From Cyathus striatus (taxonomy: Eukaryota; Basidiomycota; Agaricomycetes; Agaricales; Nidulariaceae), in the NCBI GenBank assembly GCA_025738555.1, contig JAOVFP010000001.1, positions 4,402,001 through 4,466,000 of the forward strand: 64,000 nucleotides of DNA. The letters are read 5' to 3'. This document shows positions 25,768 to 36,622 of the stretch, one piece after another. Made by a program: the position numbers and the translations under genes. The notes under the pieces are model-generated. The model had not been told where the DNA came from. It searched no databases and was given only the letters and a program-made list of their open reading frames with translations. Positions within the stretch are counted from its first letter, which is position 1. Each line of letters starts with the position of its first letter.

Positions 25768-25878
25768 CGGATTTTGCCGCCACGCTCGGATTTCTCCGCA
25801 ATTCTCGGATTTGTCCGAAATGCTCGTTAGATTTGCCAGCCATGCTCGGAATTTTCCGTACACGCTCGGGTTTGTCCG
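25768..25878. repeat. Tandem array of CGG-N6-CCG dyads (~19-22 bp period, six units)
   Basis: Five units have the exact form CGG, six bases, CCG, with CGG starting at 25768, 25787, 25806, 25847 and 25867; a sixth, degenerate unit lies near 25825. The N6 spacers are similar (ATTTTG, ATTTCT, ATTTGT, AATTTT, GTTTGT). The dyad geometry equals that of some fungal Zn2Cys6 factor sites (Ppr1 and UaY types), but a mere palindromic satellite is equally possible. Confidence 0.7.
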
Positions 25879-26342
25879 CTTTGTGTTGGTGAGTACTGGG
25901 CCAATACAGTGCACTAGTCAGCATTGTGATGGTGCATCGAATACACACATTTCCATTGTAAATACATCTCTGCTCAAACTTTAGATTCAACAATGGGTAC
26001 TTTTTACTAAGTTTGTACTTTTATATCACCTTCAAATACTATTGGATAATTGGTACTAGGCAACCAGTGCACCCATGCATCCAACCATAGTAGAAAATTT
26101 GAGACAAGGATTATGTATTAGAATGAAGCAAGGGTATTTAGAGTGAAGGTAGAATAAATAAACAATGCACAGGCTATTAAAATAAAATTAGGACATCAGG
26201 ACAAAAGTTGGACTACTATTTAGTATATAAAAATGAAGCACAAATTAATAAAACATTGAAGACAAGACTACTGATACAAAGTACATAATAATTATTCTGA
26301 TTACATTCTGTTTCAGGCAATACTGTAAAATGTATATATTAT

Positions 26343-26394
26343 CTATGGTAAATTACAGTAAATCATAATGTATGCATACTGTAAATTACCATAG
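26343..26394. repeat. 18-bp inverted repeat
   Basis: Arms at 26343-26360 and 26377-26394 (CTATGGTAAATTACAGTA and its near-complement) pair with one mismatch around a 16-base loop. This could form a long hairpin or be a mini-element end. Confidence 0.7.
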
Positions 26395-27975
26395 GTTACA
26401 AGATAGGAAGTACTTAGGAGGCTGATTCTCACGTCCCTAGGGAAGCTGATGCACAAGGCATTCCTAGCAACCAGACAATGAGGTGTGCCTGCATCCCATG
26501 GTGGCAGGATTCCTGCCTTCTTCACGCCATCAAGCCAATATTTAGTACTTCTTTTCATTTCATCAATCATCTCGACATAATTAATTAACTGAAAGAAGCC
26601 ATGTGTCGATGCTTAAAGCATTGTGAACTGGCCAATGCCCACAACCATCTGCATAAAATACAGGTTTCTTGAGTATTATTAAATGAGAATATGTATGAGA
26701 ATATGCAGATCAACTAATTATGACTGTCCGTAAAATATCTATATGTACATAATTGATTCAAAATACGTACCAGTACATTTTGTTTTCATTTCCATAAAAG
26801 ATCACTTTTATTGAAAAAACATGTATATGAATTTGAATGTAGGCTTGTAGGTAAACCAATGAAGCATTATGAAGCACAAACTCCTTGAAATTTTAAGCTT
26901 ATAAATGTATGTAAATGTTATTTTCAACTAAATTGGACGACATCCAGTCATATGAATAGTTGCAATCTAATGGTACCTTTAGTTGAATTCTAAAGGCTTG
27001 TACGTTTTTGTCAGACCAAAACCAAAAGTTGTAAAAAAGGGATCAGTGACAGCACATTTATTATTATATCATACAATAGGTTTATAGTACAGTAAATCCA
27101 TGGTGCTTTCCCCAGCAGAATAGTGTTGAATTAGTATTTTCATTTAAGTATTTCCTAAATCTCCATATGTTACGGCCATACCAGTACGATCAAGGTAAGT
27201 ACTGTGCGATGTGAGAGCATTAGGTAATCGCACTTTTCGGATTGCGATGCTGTGGGCATTCGGCCTGCGAATGTTTTTGGATCGAGACTAACAGATTGCG
27301 CATGCCATACAGAATTGTTCACATTATACAATTATTATGAATATTTCAGATATTGGAAAATATATAAAGAATATAAGTAAAGAAAAGAAATCAAAAGTGG
27401 CTTGCTAAGTATTTATGAGATAGAAATATATTTATGGAAATTATGGAAATGCGGAAAACATATATAAAACATAGATGAAAACATAAGGAAAACATACAAT
27501 ATGATATCCGAAGCATAAGGCTTCGAAGGATGCAGAGAAGAAGTGGATCGCCACACATAATTCTTTAATGTCAACATGAAACACTTTGGGGACATCTTCA
27601 CATCATATCTCTGCGGTGGAATAAATTAATGCATGTAAGTCTGCTGAATTTGGAAGTGTCGGTATTACCATTCCTGTCCTTGCGCTCATAGACTACAGTG
27701 TACATATAGTATAGATTTCACTTACATTTATTGGTAGTCCATTGTAATTATTGTACTTTATGTAGTATTACTTTCCCACTTGTAATTTACGGTGTTCATA
27801 CATTACATCCGAGTTCTAATTACTGTGCATAATATATTACATGCACGGTATCAGGTGTCTGTTTAAACAAAATTCAAGCTGAAATAGTGGCATTTAAAAT
27901 ATAGTGCAACAAGTTAATTTAGAATGTAAAAAAATATATATAACTAAAAACTAGGATTCGTCAAGCTTGCCCTTT

Positions 27976-28002
27976 AACGTGCGTCGCGAAGCGACGTACG
28001 TT
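27976..28002. repeat. 12-bp inverted repeat, hairpin
   Basis: AACGTGCGTCGC, a GAA loop and GCGACGTACGTT pair with a single G-T type mismatch. GC-rich in AT-rich surroundings. Confidence 0.7.
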
Positions 28003-28355
28003 ACATGTTAGTATCATTGGCGCTGGCTGGCAATGCACATTACTTATAAACCTTGTAAGTACCGTACCTTGTAGTTACTTATATCTATGATACCGATAGT
28101 AATGGTATATGCGGGCCGAATGCGCCCATGCAACGTGCGCTTTCAATGACATATGACCCATACTTATCATGTAATTGTAGTTAACTTCCTAAAGGGTCAT
28201 CATCCTGACGTTGTGAAAAATCTTCCATTGTTCTACATAATTGTATAATCTTCTGTAATTAACGTACATTCTAAGCCCAGGACATGATAAAGTGATGCTG
28301 GTGCACAATAGGTGCTGGAACTATAGCGCATTATGATGCTATACAGTATGATAAT

Positions 28356-30267
28356 TTACGCCGAGGGCGATGATGCCATCGGCACAGTACCGTCAACGAT
28401 CCTTGTCCCCTTTCCAACGGTATCATCTTCCTTCACTGGTAGTTCAGCGACACCATCTTTTGAAGTGTCATCAACGTCTATCCGGCTCATCTCCTTGATG
28501 AAGCTGGTTCCCCAGAATGCAGCGCTGTATTTGTTAACGTATTTGAATAACTTGCGGTGGTTTTCGGCGCGCGTTGCGGAGTCCATGGTCACTGCCTCGT
28601 GGATTGCATCGGCAACTTGTTGCGAGTCCCATGGATTAACAACGATAGATCCATTCAAACTCTGAGCAGCGCCGGCAAATTCGGACAGAATCATAACGCC
28701 CTGACGCGCTTGTTGACACGCAATATATTCGTATGAAACCTATTGGAAGAAGAAATGAAATGAGATTGAAAGTCTCCGGGTAAAACAAAACAATGCAGCC
28801 ACGTACCAAGTTCATACCATCACGAGTACTCGACACCAAACATACATCACTAACAGCATATAGTGCACAAAGTTCATCAAACGGTAAACTCTTATGCATG
28901 AAGTGGATAGGCATGAACTCGACTGTCCCAAAGCGCCCGTTGATCCTTCCGACGAGTTCGTTCACTGTTGACCTCAAGTTCTGGTACTCTTCGACATCTT
29001 GGCGTGAAGGAACGGCAAGTTGAACTAACACAACCTGCATGAAAGCAATCAGACGAGACACTCGAAGAGAATGGGGTTAAGCGACCAACCTTTCCAATCC
29101 ACTCTGGATGCTGTGTAAGGAATAGCTCGAGCGCATGTAGCTTTTGTGGGACACCCTTGATGTAGTCCAAGCGATCCACGCCCACTATAACCTTGACACC
29201 GCCAAAACGTTGCTCGAGCTGAGCTATACGGTCTTTGACAGATTGCTTTTTCAGGTTCTGTACGATTTACGCGGCGTGCAATAAGTACGTGTCATGAGAT
29301 ATAAGTGCTGTACAGCATACCTCAATAAAGGAGCCAGGTTCAATACCAATAGGGAAGGTTCCTACATGCGCCAATCTACCCTCAAACTCGACACCGTTTG
29401 GCATCGTGGGAAGACCGAGGATTCGTGTACATGAAGAAAGGAAATGACGCGCGTAATCGTATGTGTGGAATCCAATGAGATCGCAGTAGAGCACACCAAG
29501 AAGAATTTCTCGGCGGACGGGCAATATCCTTCAAATAGAATTATCAGATATGATTAGACGCACACATGTCAGAAAGGTTGACGGCACCTGTAAATCTCGC
29601 TGCTGGGGAAAGGGGTGTGAAGGAAGAAACCGATCTTGACACCAGGAATACTGGGGGAGGTAGAAGTCGAGTCGCCCTCAATCCCTTCAGTGATCTTGGA
29701 GAGTTCCTGCTTGGTCAGGCCTCCGACATTCTGGTGTCCATCAATCATACCGCGCAACAGCATGGGTAGGAGCATCAAATGGTAATCCTGTACCCAAACC
29801 ATTGAGCCGGGGGTGACTTGTTGACGCACGGCTTCCGCGAACTGCATGTTGGCTTGGCGGTAGGCTAACCAGTTCTCTTCATCGAAATTCATTTCTCCGG
29901 GATGGTAGTGGAAGAGCGGCCACAGGATGGAATTTGAGAAGCCATTGTAATGGCGATCAGCTACGTCATCATCGAGGTAGACAGCCTGACAAGAGTACTC
30001 TTCCATTAGGCGCTTGTCGACGAGCGGTCTGTCCTTGGGGGGGATGGAGAAGCCAGGCCAACCAATCCAAGTGAAGCTTAAGGACTTTTTGAAACCGGAG
30101 AGGGCAGAGACAAGACCGCCGGAGGACATCTTGAAGTGGTATTCGCCATTGGCGTCCTTGTTAATGGTAATGGGGAGACGATTGGAAACAACGATGAGGT
30201 GACCGGTTGGGACAGAGGAGTCCATTGCTGCTGGATCTGGCTCAGAGGAGGGGGCCTGGGACGCCAT
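28356..30267 (-). CDS. TPS1: Trehalose-6-phosphate synthase
   Basis: Tps1 (a GT20 glycosyltransferase) makes trehalose-6-phosphate from UDP-glucose and glucose-6-phosphate; trehalose protects fungi against heat and drying. About 560 aa in five exons. Visible blocks: LIVVSNRLPITI, SSGGLVSALSG, WIGWPGF, CQAVYLDDDVADRHYNGFSN, ILWPLFHYHPGEMNFDEENW, VWVQDYHLMLLPMLLR, GFFLHTPFPSSEIYR, DLIGFHTYDYARHFLSSCTR, VGVDRLDYIKGVPQKLHALE, SSTRDGMNLVSYEYIACQ and LSEFAGAAQSLNGSIVVNPW. The C-terminus beyond the enzyme core is a short acidic/Ser-rich tail. Residues for the substrate sites (RLP, WPG, HDYH-like QDYH, DRLDY, DGMNL) are present. The start at 30267 has a TATA-like TATATAAATA only ~20 bases upstream, so translation from the Met at codon 15 cannot be excluded. 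Frame intact. Confidence 0.94.
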
Positions 30268-30771
30268 GGGGATTAAGGGATAAGATATTTATATAGATAG
30301 AGAAGTCGAGGAAGACAGTAGAAAAGGAGCAAGAATGGACGGAAATGGGAAAGATTATCGGATTGGGTGAGCTGGCGACGAGAAACGTTTGATGTTGTGG
30401 AAGAAAAGAAATGTCGATGTTGTTGTAATGAGCAGATAACAAGAAATACCAGGTTAGCAGAATGCAGAAAACTTTTAAATCATAACATCATAGCAAATAT
30501 TACGCCTGCAATGTCTGCAGCCTGAAAAGTAACGACATACACTGACGGTTCAACTTCGTCATAGCCATGTCATACCATTTCCTCGCCTAGCCAATCACAA
30601 ACCATCGATCAAATCACCCCGAGTCCCGCCGTCGCCCTCGGTCTCTTCCGACAAAACTCCGATTCCTTGCTCAACAGATATTTTCGACAGTAGCTATCAT
30701 CATTTTCGTCGTAACGAGTTCACCAGATTTATACAGAACATCTATATACGCTAGAACTACGGGGAGCATGT
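30268..30771. other. Intergenic region (TPS1 promoter)
   Basis: About 500 bases between the TPS1 start and the P0 stop on the minus strand. It should carry the TPS1 promoter. No gene or stress-element cluster is evident. Confidence 0.5.
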
Positions 30772-31994
30772 TTAATCGAACAGACCAAAGCCCTGCAAAC
30801 AAAATCATCTTCAGTCCGCATTCCGTTGTGCACTCTCCCAAAATACGCACCATATCGTCGTCAGATTCCTCCTTCTCCTCCTCTTTCTCCTCAACCTTGG
30901 CGGCTTCAGCGGCGGGGGCAGCAGCAGAAGTAGTAGGTGCAGCAACGGCGAAGGCCTCGGGGTTAGCAAGGTACTCCTTAATCTAAAGCAACAAAGTTAG
31001 TAAAACGTAAAGATTTACAACAGAAGAAATGGTTATTAGGTATCAGAGTCTAGTTAAAAAGTCGTCCTGCGTCCTTTAGACGATCCGAATTTTCAGTGTA
31101 TTAAATGTAATCATTTACAGCCCACAGACATCGTCGATTCAAGTATGTTACGCTCACCTTCTCAGCACCCTCGAAGGAGTAATCAGTGGCAAGAGCAATG
31201 GCAAGGAGATTCTTGTACGCGTTGACAAGCGAGTGGCTAACAGACACGATCGTAGGGTAGTTGAGGGCCAATGAGATCGCGGCGATGGTCTTGATACCAG
31301 ACAAGAAGCGGTCAATAAGCTCTTGCTCGTCAATGTCAAGCACTTCGGGGGCGAACGCGTTGCCCTGGTCGTAGATCTGAACAACAGTCATACCGTATGT
31401 GAAAGGCGAGATGTTCAACATGTTGAGCAGCGTAGCCTCGGAAGGACCGACACGAGTACCGGCGACGACGACCTTGACATCGGACACAATTTCAATAGTA
31501 CCACGGGCGATCTTGGTGGGGATACCGAGAGCCTGGAAGAAAGAGGTCTTACCGGGCTCCATACCAGTGTTACCAGCAGGAACAGTAACGTCCTTGGGAG
31601 CGAAGGCACCAGCACGAGCGGGGGCAGCGACCTTGTTAGCAACGATGATTTCACGGATTTCCTTGAGGTCATCAGAGGTGAACACGAAACCGACATTGCC
31701 CCTGACGTGGGGGAGAAGACGCTCGAACTGGGGATACTCGGTGAGGATGGAGCGGAGAGCACGGCGGACCATGGTGTTCTTGCCCATCAAGACGACACCC
31801 TTGCCACGGAGAGCGACACGAATCTGATGCATCTGGTTGGAGCCGACATTGTCAACGTTGACGATGAAAATGGAAGCTGCATTCTCGCGTTAAAAAGACG
31901 GGTGGCGAAAGAGAGCGGTATACACACGATACTTGTTCAAAAGCTCCTTGAGCTTAACGAAGTAGATCTCCTTATCAGCACGACTGGCACCCAT
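30772..31994 (-). CDS. RPP0: 60S acidic ribosomal protein P0
   Basis: P0 anchors the P1/P2 stalk of the large ribosomal subunit and helps recruit elongation factors. About 312 aa in four exons. The first exon encodes [19 protein letters not shown], then after an intron [58 protein letters not shown], the P0-specific middle domain ([19 protein letters not shown]) and [17 protein letters not shown] ~170-base intron precedes [11 protein letters not shown] and the Ala/Glu-rich hinge. The last exon supplies the universal stalk tail DDDMGFGLFD, split by an intron exactly after DDDM. Stop at 30772-30774. Complete and in frame. Confidence 0.96.
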
Positions 31995-32518
31995 TGTGTA
32001 TTTTGACTAGAACCTGATTGGAAAAAGAATAACTAGTGCCTCCCTATTGACCTCTGCGCCTGGGATGGAATTAAAGGGACGGGGAGGGGGAGAAGGGAGG
32101 AAACGAGCATACCTGGTAGTGCCAATGGATTTTTCAAGGCAACTTGTTGGAGTGGTGGACGAAAAAGGGCCAATGAAACGGGGAGAGCTTGTGTGGATGT
32201 CAGGAGCGTGGGAAATGTAGTTGAATTTAAGGTTTGGGCTCAGATTCCGGCAAGAGCCGAGGGCCGTGAGCTGCTGGCGAGGAAGTGCACTGGGAGTGGT
32301 CGAGCCAACTCACTGCTGGCGTCGAACTCGCAGCTAGTTCCCCCTTGCCTGCTCTGCGGCCCCAACGCGCAAAGGGCCATTTCAGGCGTATACCTGCAAT
32401 CCGAGCATTCATCCAGCTCGAGCCAGTTGCTGACGCGCCTTTCGACGACGCGAACTGCTCACACGTACTCCATGCAATGGAATGTTGCGATGGTGCCGGA
32501 CAACCGTCTCCCCTTTGG
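31995..32518. other. Divergent promoter region
   Basis: About 520 bases between the P0 start and the likely start of the next, rightward gene. The part next to P0 includes a short G-rich tract on the plus strand. The frame of the rightward gene stays open back to 32285, so its leader and start are uncertain. Confidence 0.5.
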
Positions 32519-35500
32519 ATGGCTATGCTAGACTTCAGTCCCACTCAGTCCGGTTTGTCTTCCCACTGCTCTCCCTTAGTCCTCACCTTTTCACTTCACT
32601 CTTTCAGACACCATGCAAATGCTACTGTCATTCACCAACGCCCAAAGGAGTCCGCCACCATCTACATGCTTTTCCAGAGCCCGCAGGACGGGGAATACTC
32701 CTCTGCATCCCCTGTGACGCGTATATTTCGACGTGTCTCCTCTAAAGACCCACGCGCGTTAACTGAAACCACTGCACTTTACTCACTTCATGCACAAACG
32801 CAATATTTGACTTCTGAGTCACCTCAATCTGATCTCTTATCCCCCAAAGAAACCCGGGAAGTGTTTCGTCCAGTAGAGCTCTCAACGACTCCCCTCGAGA
32901 TCGACCTGCCTGACCAACGCTCTTCGTGCCAGAATCAAACTTGTAGTCTCAGAGATATCCTTTCGCTCCCTCAATGTTCACCAACCCACTGTGACCTCTC
33001 AGTTGGTGCTTTGGACGCCTTGTATAATAGTGCGAAGGAAAATGGCCAGTTGGAGCTGTTCTCTGCCTCTCAACTTTCCAGCCTTATATCTGTGTTTGGG
33101 ACACTGTCACTCGGAAAGAGCCATGTGTCCTGCGAGTATCATAGCACTCTGGTTCCCAATGAAAACGAATCTGTCACTGAGGCGAATCGATGGAGAGAAT
33201 TAGCGGATGTTCTTCAGCTCAAAAGAAAGTTGGGCTTTGAGTTGAACATGAAGGATCGGTATTGGATATTGCGAAGCATTTTGTTTACGCTGAGGAGCAA
33301 TCTGCAGGAACCAGTTGGCTCTGACTCAGGTACGTTACGTTACGTTCGTTCTCCGTGTCAGGGTATTTATATCTTTTTATAGGTCTTACGATACGCAAAC
33401 AGCTCGCTGAGGCAAGATCTCATTACCAGATTATTGCTGAAAGTGTCACTGGAGCAGAATTTCACTTGCTGTATTTCACCACAGTCCTGAGGTGGCCTAG
33501 CCCTGCGCGAGTCACTGAGGTAGTCCACCATTTGTGCTCAATTCTTGACAACGAAAATAATCCCGCTCGACAATTTCCGGATCTTTTGTGGGATGTGATG
33601 TTAAAGCATGAGCGATTCATAACGCTATCTGTAAAGCGACGTGTACTAGAAACTCTCTCAGGACGTCTGGTCAAACACTACGATCAAGTTCGTTCCTCTG
33701 CGCGCCTTTCCGTATCACCATATAGCAAGCTACCTCACCGTGAACAAGCAATTGCAACCAATCACATTGCCTCATTATTTGCAGGATGCTTCTTTCCATG
33801 CTACAGGCCATCTTCAGCAGTACCATCCGTAGAACGATGGGCATTTCGCGAGTCAGACAATGTATGCAAGGATGATTTGCCTATCGATATTCGGTGGAAC
33901 AATTTCATTCTCCTTGCCGCTGCGCTACGCGGGAGCCTTCCAACTACGTCGGGAGATAGGCCAAATGCTTTCGAAGACAAATTTCTGACCTGGCGTACAG
34001 TGTTGATTCTTAACACTCTGGATAGCGTTCTTCGGTCAAGCCAGGACGATTATATCATTCCTTCCAGAAACCTGCAGGCTATTTTGCGACCATTGTGGCG
34101 ATCGTGGAAACAGGGTGCAGCTCAAGTTGGAACGGTTTCTGTTCTACGTAGAATAGCTACGTCATTCTTACAACTAGCTGGTGAGGCATCTGACGGGCCA
34201 CTTACCGCTGGTTGCTTTAATTTCTGTTACGAAAAGACACTATTCGTTGATGGAAAAAGGCAAGAGGGCCCTCTTAAGGGCCCTATTCTTGACTTGATAA
34301 CTGCATACGCTCGAGCTGCGGTTAGATGCCGGGTCTCATGGCCTGATATCTTTTCTGCGCTGAGGAGGGCTGGAGTTCAGCGGAATCGGCATGTTATTGA
34401 ACCGATTTTAAGTCGAATGGTATCAGAAATCCCTAATCAGGCCTATAAGCTCTGTATATTTGCCCATGATGCTGGATTGTCTCCGTCTTTTCACTCTATA
34501 TCAGCATTATGCAAAATCCTAGTTTCTGATCGAAAATGGTCAAAGGCTTCAAGACTGTTAGCGTTGTCTCAGTTTAACCGGTACGAAACGCAAGAGCTCA
34601 TTCTGTCTATCCTGGAGGATTTTCGTAGGCGGCGAACCACTCAAATTCAGCCCAAGTTCGCTAAGATGCTGGGAAGAACAGTACAGAAACTATACGCTGG
34701 ACATGCACCTCCGGTGTGCGCTAAATGGCAACTTCGATTCTTTCTTCCGATTGTGATTATGTCCCAGCAACCGGGCGCGGCAATATATATTGTGGAGATA
34801 ATACATAGAACGACACCTTCGTTCTTCACCGTACGGTATTTGTTACGTTTGCTACGCCTTTTGCTATTGCATGGCCAGTTCATCTTGGCCACTCGATTGT
34901 TCCAAACAGTTCGTCAGACACCGGGGACCCCTTCCGCTATCGATGATTTCCGACGGAAGCTTTCTTTAGGACTCGCTGTAGGAGGAGCACATCGGCTCTC
35001 CCGTATGGCTTCCCGTATGAGAGAACGCTCTAGAAGTACAAGTACTTGTGAACGCTTAATCCGGGTTGTTCGATTCAAGTATCGTTCCCCGAAACGTTCT
35101 ACCACCTTCGGTTTATTGAAACGGCTAGGGTCAGTCTCTAAGAAGTCAAATGCATCAAATATTCGACATGTAATGGCGTTGCTACTCAAGACTAAGCGGT
35201 ACTCACTAGCAAGGAAACTCTTCGGAAAGGCTTGCCGTCACCTGGACCAGAAGTCCAACACAATCTTGGGAAACATGATTCTTCATGCACCTATGCTTAG
35301 GCTTGACCACCGCAATCGCCGGTTAGTACGCTTCGTCGTGCGCACTAAAGATTTCCTTGTAAATACTTTTGATTTCAAACCCGATCGTACCACTGTAAAC
35401 ATTATTATGAAGAGTGTGTTGAAGTGGAAGCATTTGGACTCTTCACAGATAAAAACGCTTTTTGACCATATGGCTAAACAAGGCTACTTATCTTCGAAGC

Positions 35501-35790
35501 GATCCAGTCAGCAAATTGGCATTCCATTTATGACATCCTCCTCGACAGTGGCACGACCTCTCAACCTGCCTACTTTGTCTCCTGACGTTTCCTTTCATAA
35601 ACATGCGCGGCCATTATTCAAAATTTTCATCAAAGCTTTTCATTGTCGAGGTGACCACATGGCTGCGCAAACAGTTGTTGGTGTTTTGAAAATGGAGGCA
35701 GCATTGGCTAAGGATGAGTGGGAGAAACGGGAAAAGGCCAGACGTATGGGACTGACAAAGAAATTGCAGAAACTAGGCAATCATAGTTAA
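32519..35790 (+). CDS. Large helical protein, possibly PPR-like and mitochondrial, ~1,070 aa
   Basis: Not securely recognised. Two exons (to 33329, then 33383-35790) join through a 53-base intron with a GTACGT donor. The protein is rich in Arg, Lys, Leu and Ser and looks all-helical, with repeated helix pairs such as YKLCIFAHDAGLSPSFHSIS, ALCKILVSDRKWSKASRLLA, LLRLLLLHGQFILATRLFQT, LLLKTKRYSLARKLFGKACR and SQIKTLFDHMAKQGY. This spacing resembles pentatricopeptide or related helical-repeat proteins of fungal mitochondria. That assignment is an inference; no diagnostic motif was seen. The start is uncertain: in-frame ATGs lie at 32477, 32519, 32525 and 32666, and a well-placed caccATG at 32611 is in another frame. 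The ending is basic (KKLQKLGNHS). Confidence 0.6.
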
Positions 35791-36622
35791 CGACTGTCTG
35801 TTTATTTCTTTTGCAGTAGAACTTGAAGGGCTCGCATTGTTTGCTGTAGATATTTACAACATAATGATATACATTACAATTCAAGTGATACATCTAACAG
35901 TGAGAGAATTGCATATGCTCGAACGAAGGCGACAAACTTTATATGACAACGCACGGGCAGCTTTCAGATCGCCACTTTTGAAATCGATATATATATCGAC
36001 ATTGTCAGAACTTTTGGCAGAATAAGTACTTAGCTACTTATCGACAAGAATTCATTTCACGCGAGTCGAGAGACTAACCGCACATAAGTTTTGGCAGCCA
36101 AACGCGCGCGGATTTTGCGTTCTTTTGCCGAAAACCACCGCTTTCCCAACTATTATGAAAACAGCAATATGTAAGTAACCGATGTATGTGTAACAATACT
36201 TCGAGTTTCGGTGGTAGGTCCCCTGTTATAACTCGATCTAAGGGTCCAAAGTTCCCAAAGTGGGATTGCACGTGATTGGTTTGCAAGCCAGTTTGAAGCT
36301 TTGAGCGGTACTGTGGCACATGGAAGCGCGCTTATATTCTTCCGCGCATGTATTTATGTATTCTACATGGTACTTATGGACTCTTCGAGTTTGCTTCAAT
36401 ATAGCGCCGATCTCGCGCTAAGGGTCGGTTACTTTCATGACAAATAATCATATCGATTGAGGAAAACCAATCGAGAACGATCGCCCTCGTTAAGTGAGTA
36501 GGAGCAGCCATGGGGAGGTGAGCACCTCGGCACCGCCAGTATATAACATTACGCAAAAACACTCATGTAAAAATACAAAGTAGCGAAAGAATTGGTTAAG
36601 GGTATGTTCGATCGCCAAGCCG
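35791..36622. other. Convergent intergenic region
   Basis: About 830 bases between the 3' ends of two convergent genes. No coding sequence or repeat is supported. Confidence 0.5.

Larger units (their letters stand above)
21711..28355. other. 6.6-kb gene-poor region
   Basis: The region lies upstream of the Ca2+-ATPase ATG and downstream of the TPS1 stop. The first ~1 kb is pyrimidine-rich on the plus strand and probably includes the ATPase promoter and leader. Beyond that I find no gene I can support. It does contain a 12-base tandem repeat (25553-25590), a tandem array of CGG-N6-CCG dyads (25768-25878), and palindromes at 25697-25714, 26343-26394 and 27976-28002. From ~26.0 to 28.3 kb it is strongly AT-rich. 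A minus-strand frame at 26343-26570 (KYWLDGVKKAGILPPWDAG) looks protein-like but matches nothing I know. A decayed non-autonomous transposon is possible, but no terminal repeats or transposase were recognised. Confidence 0.5.
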
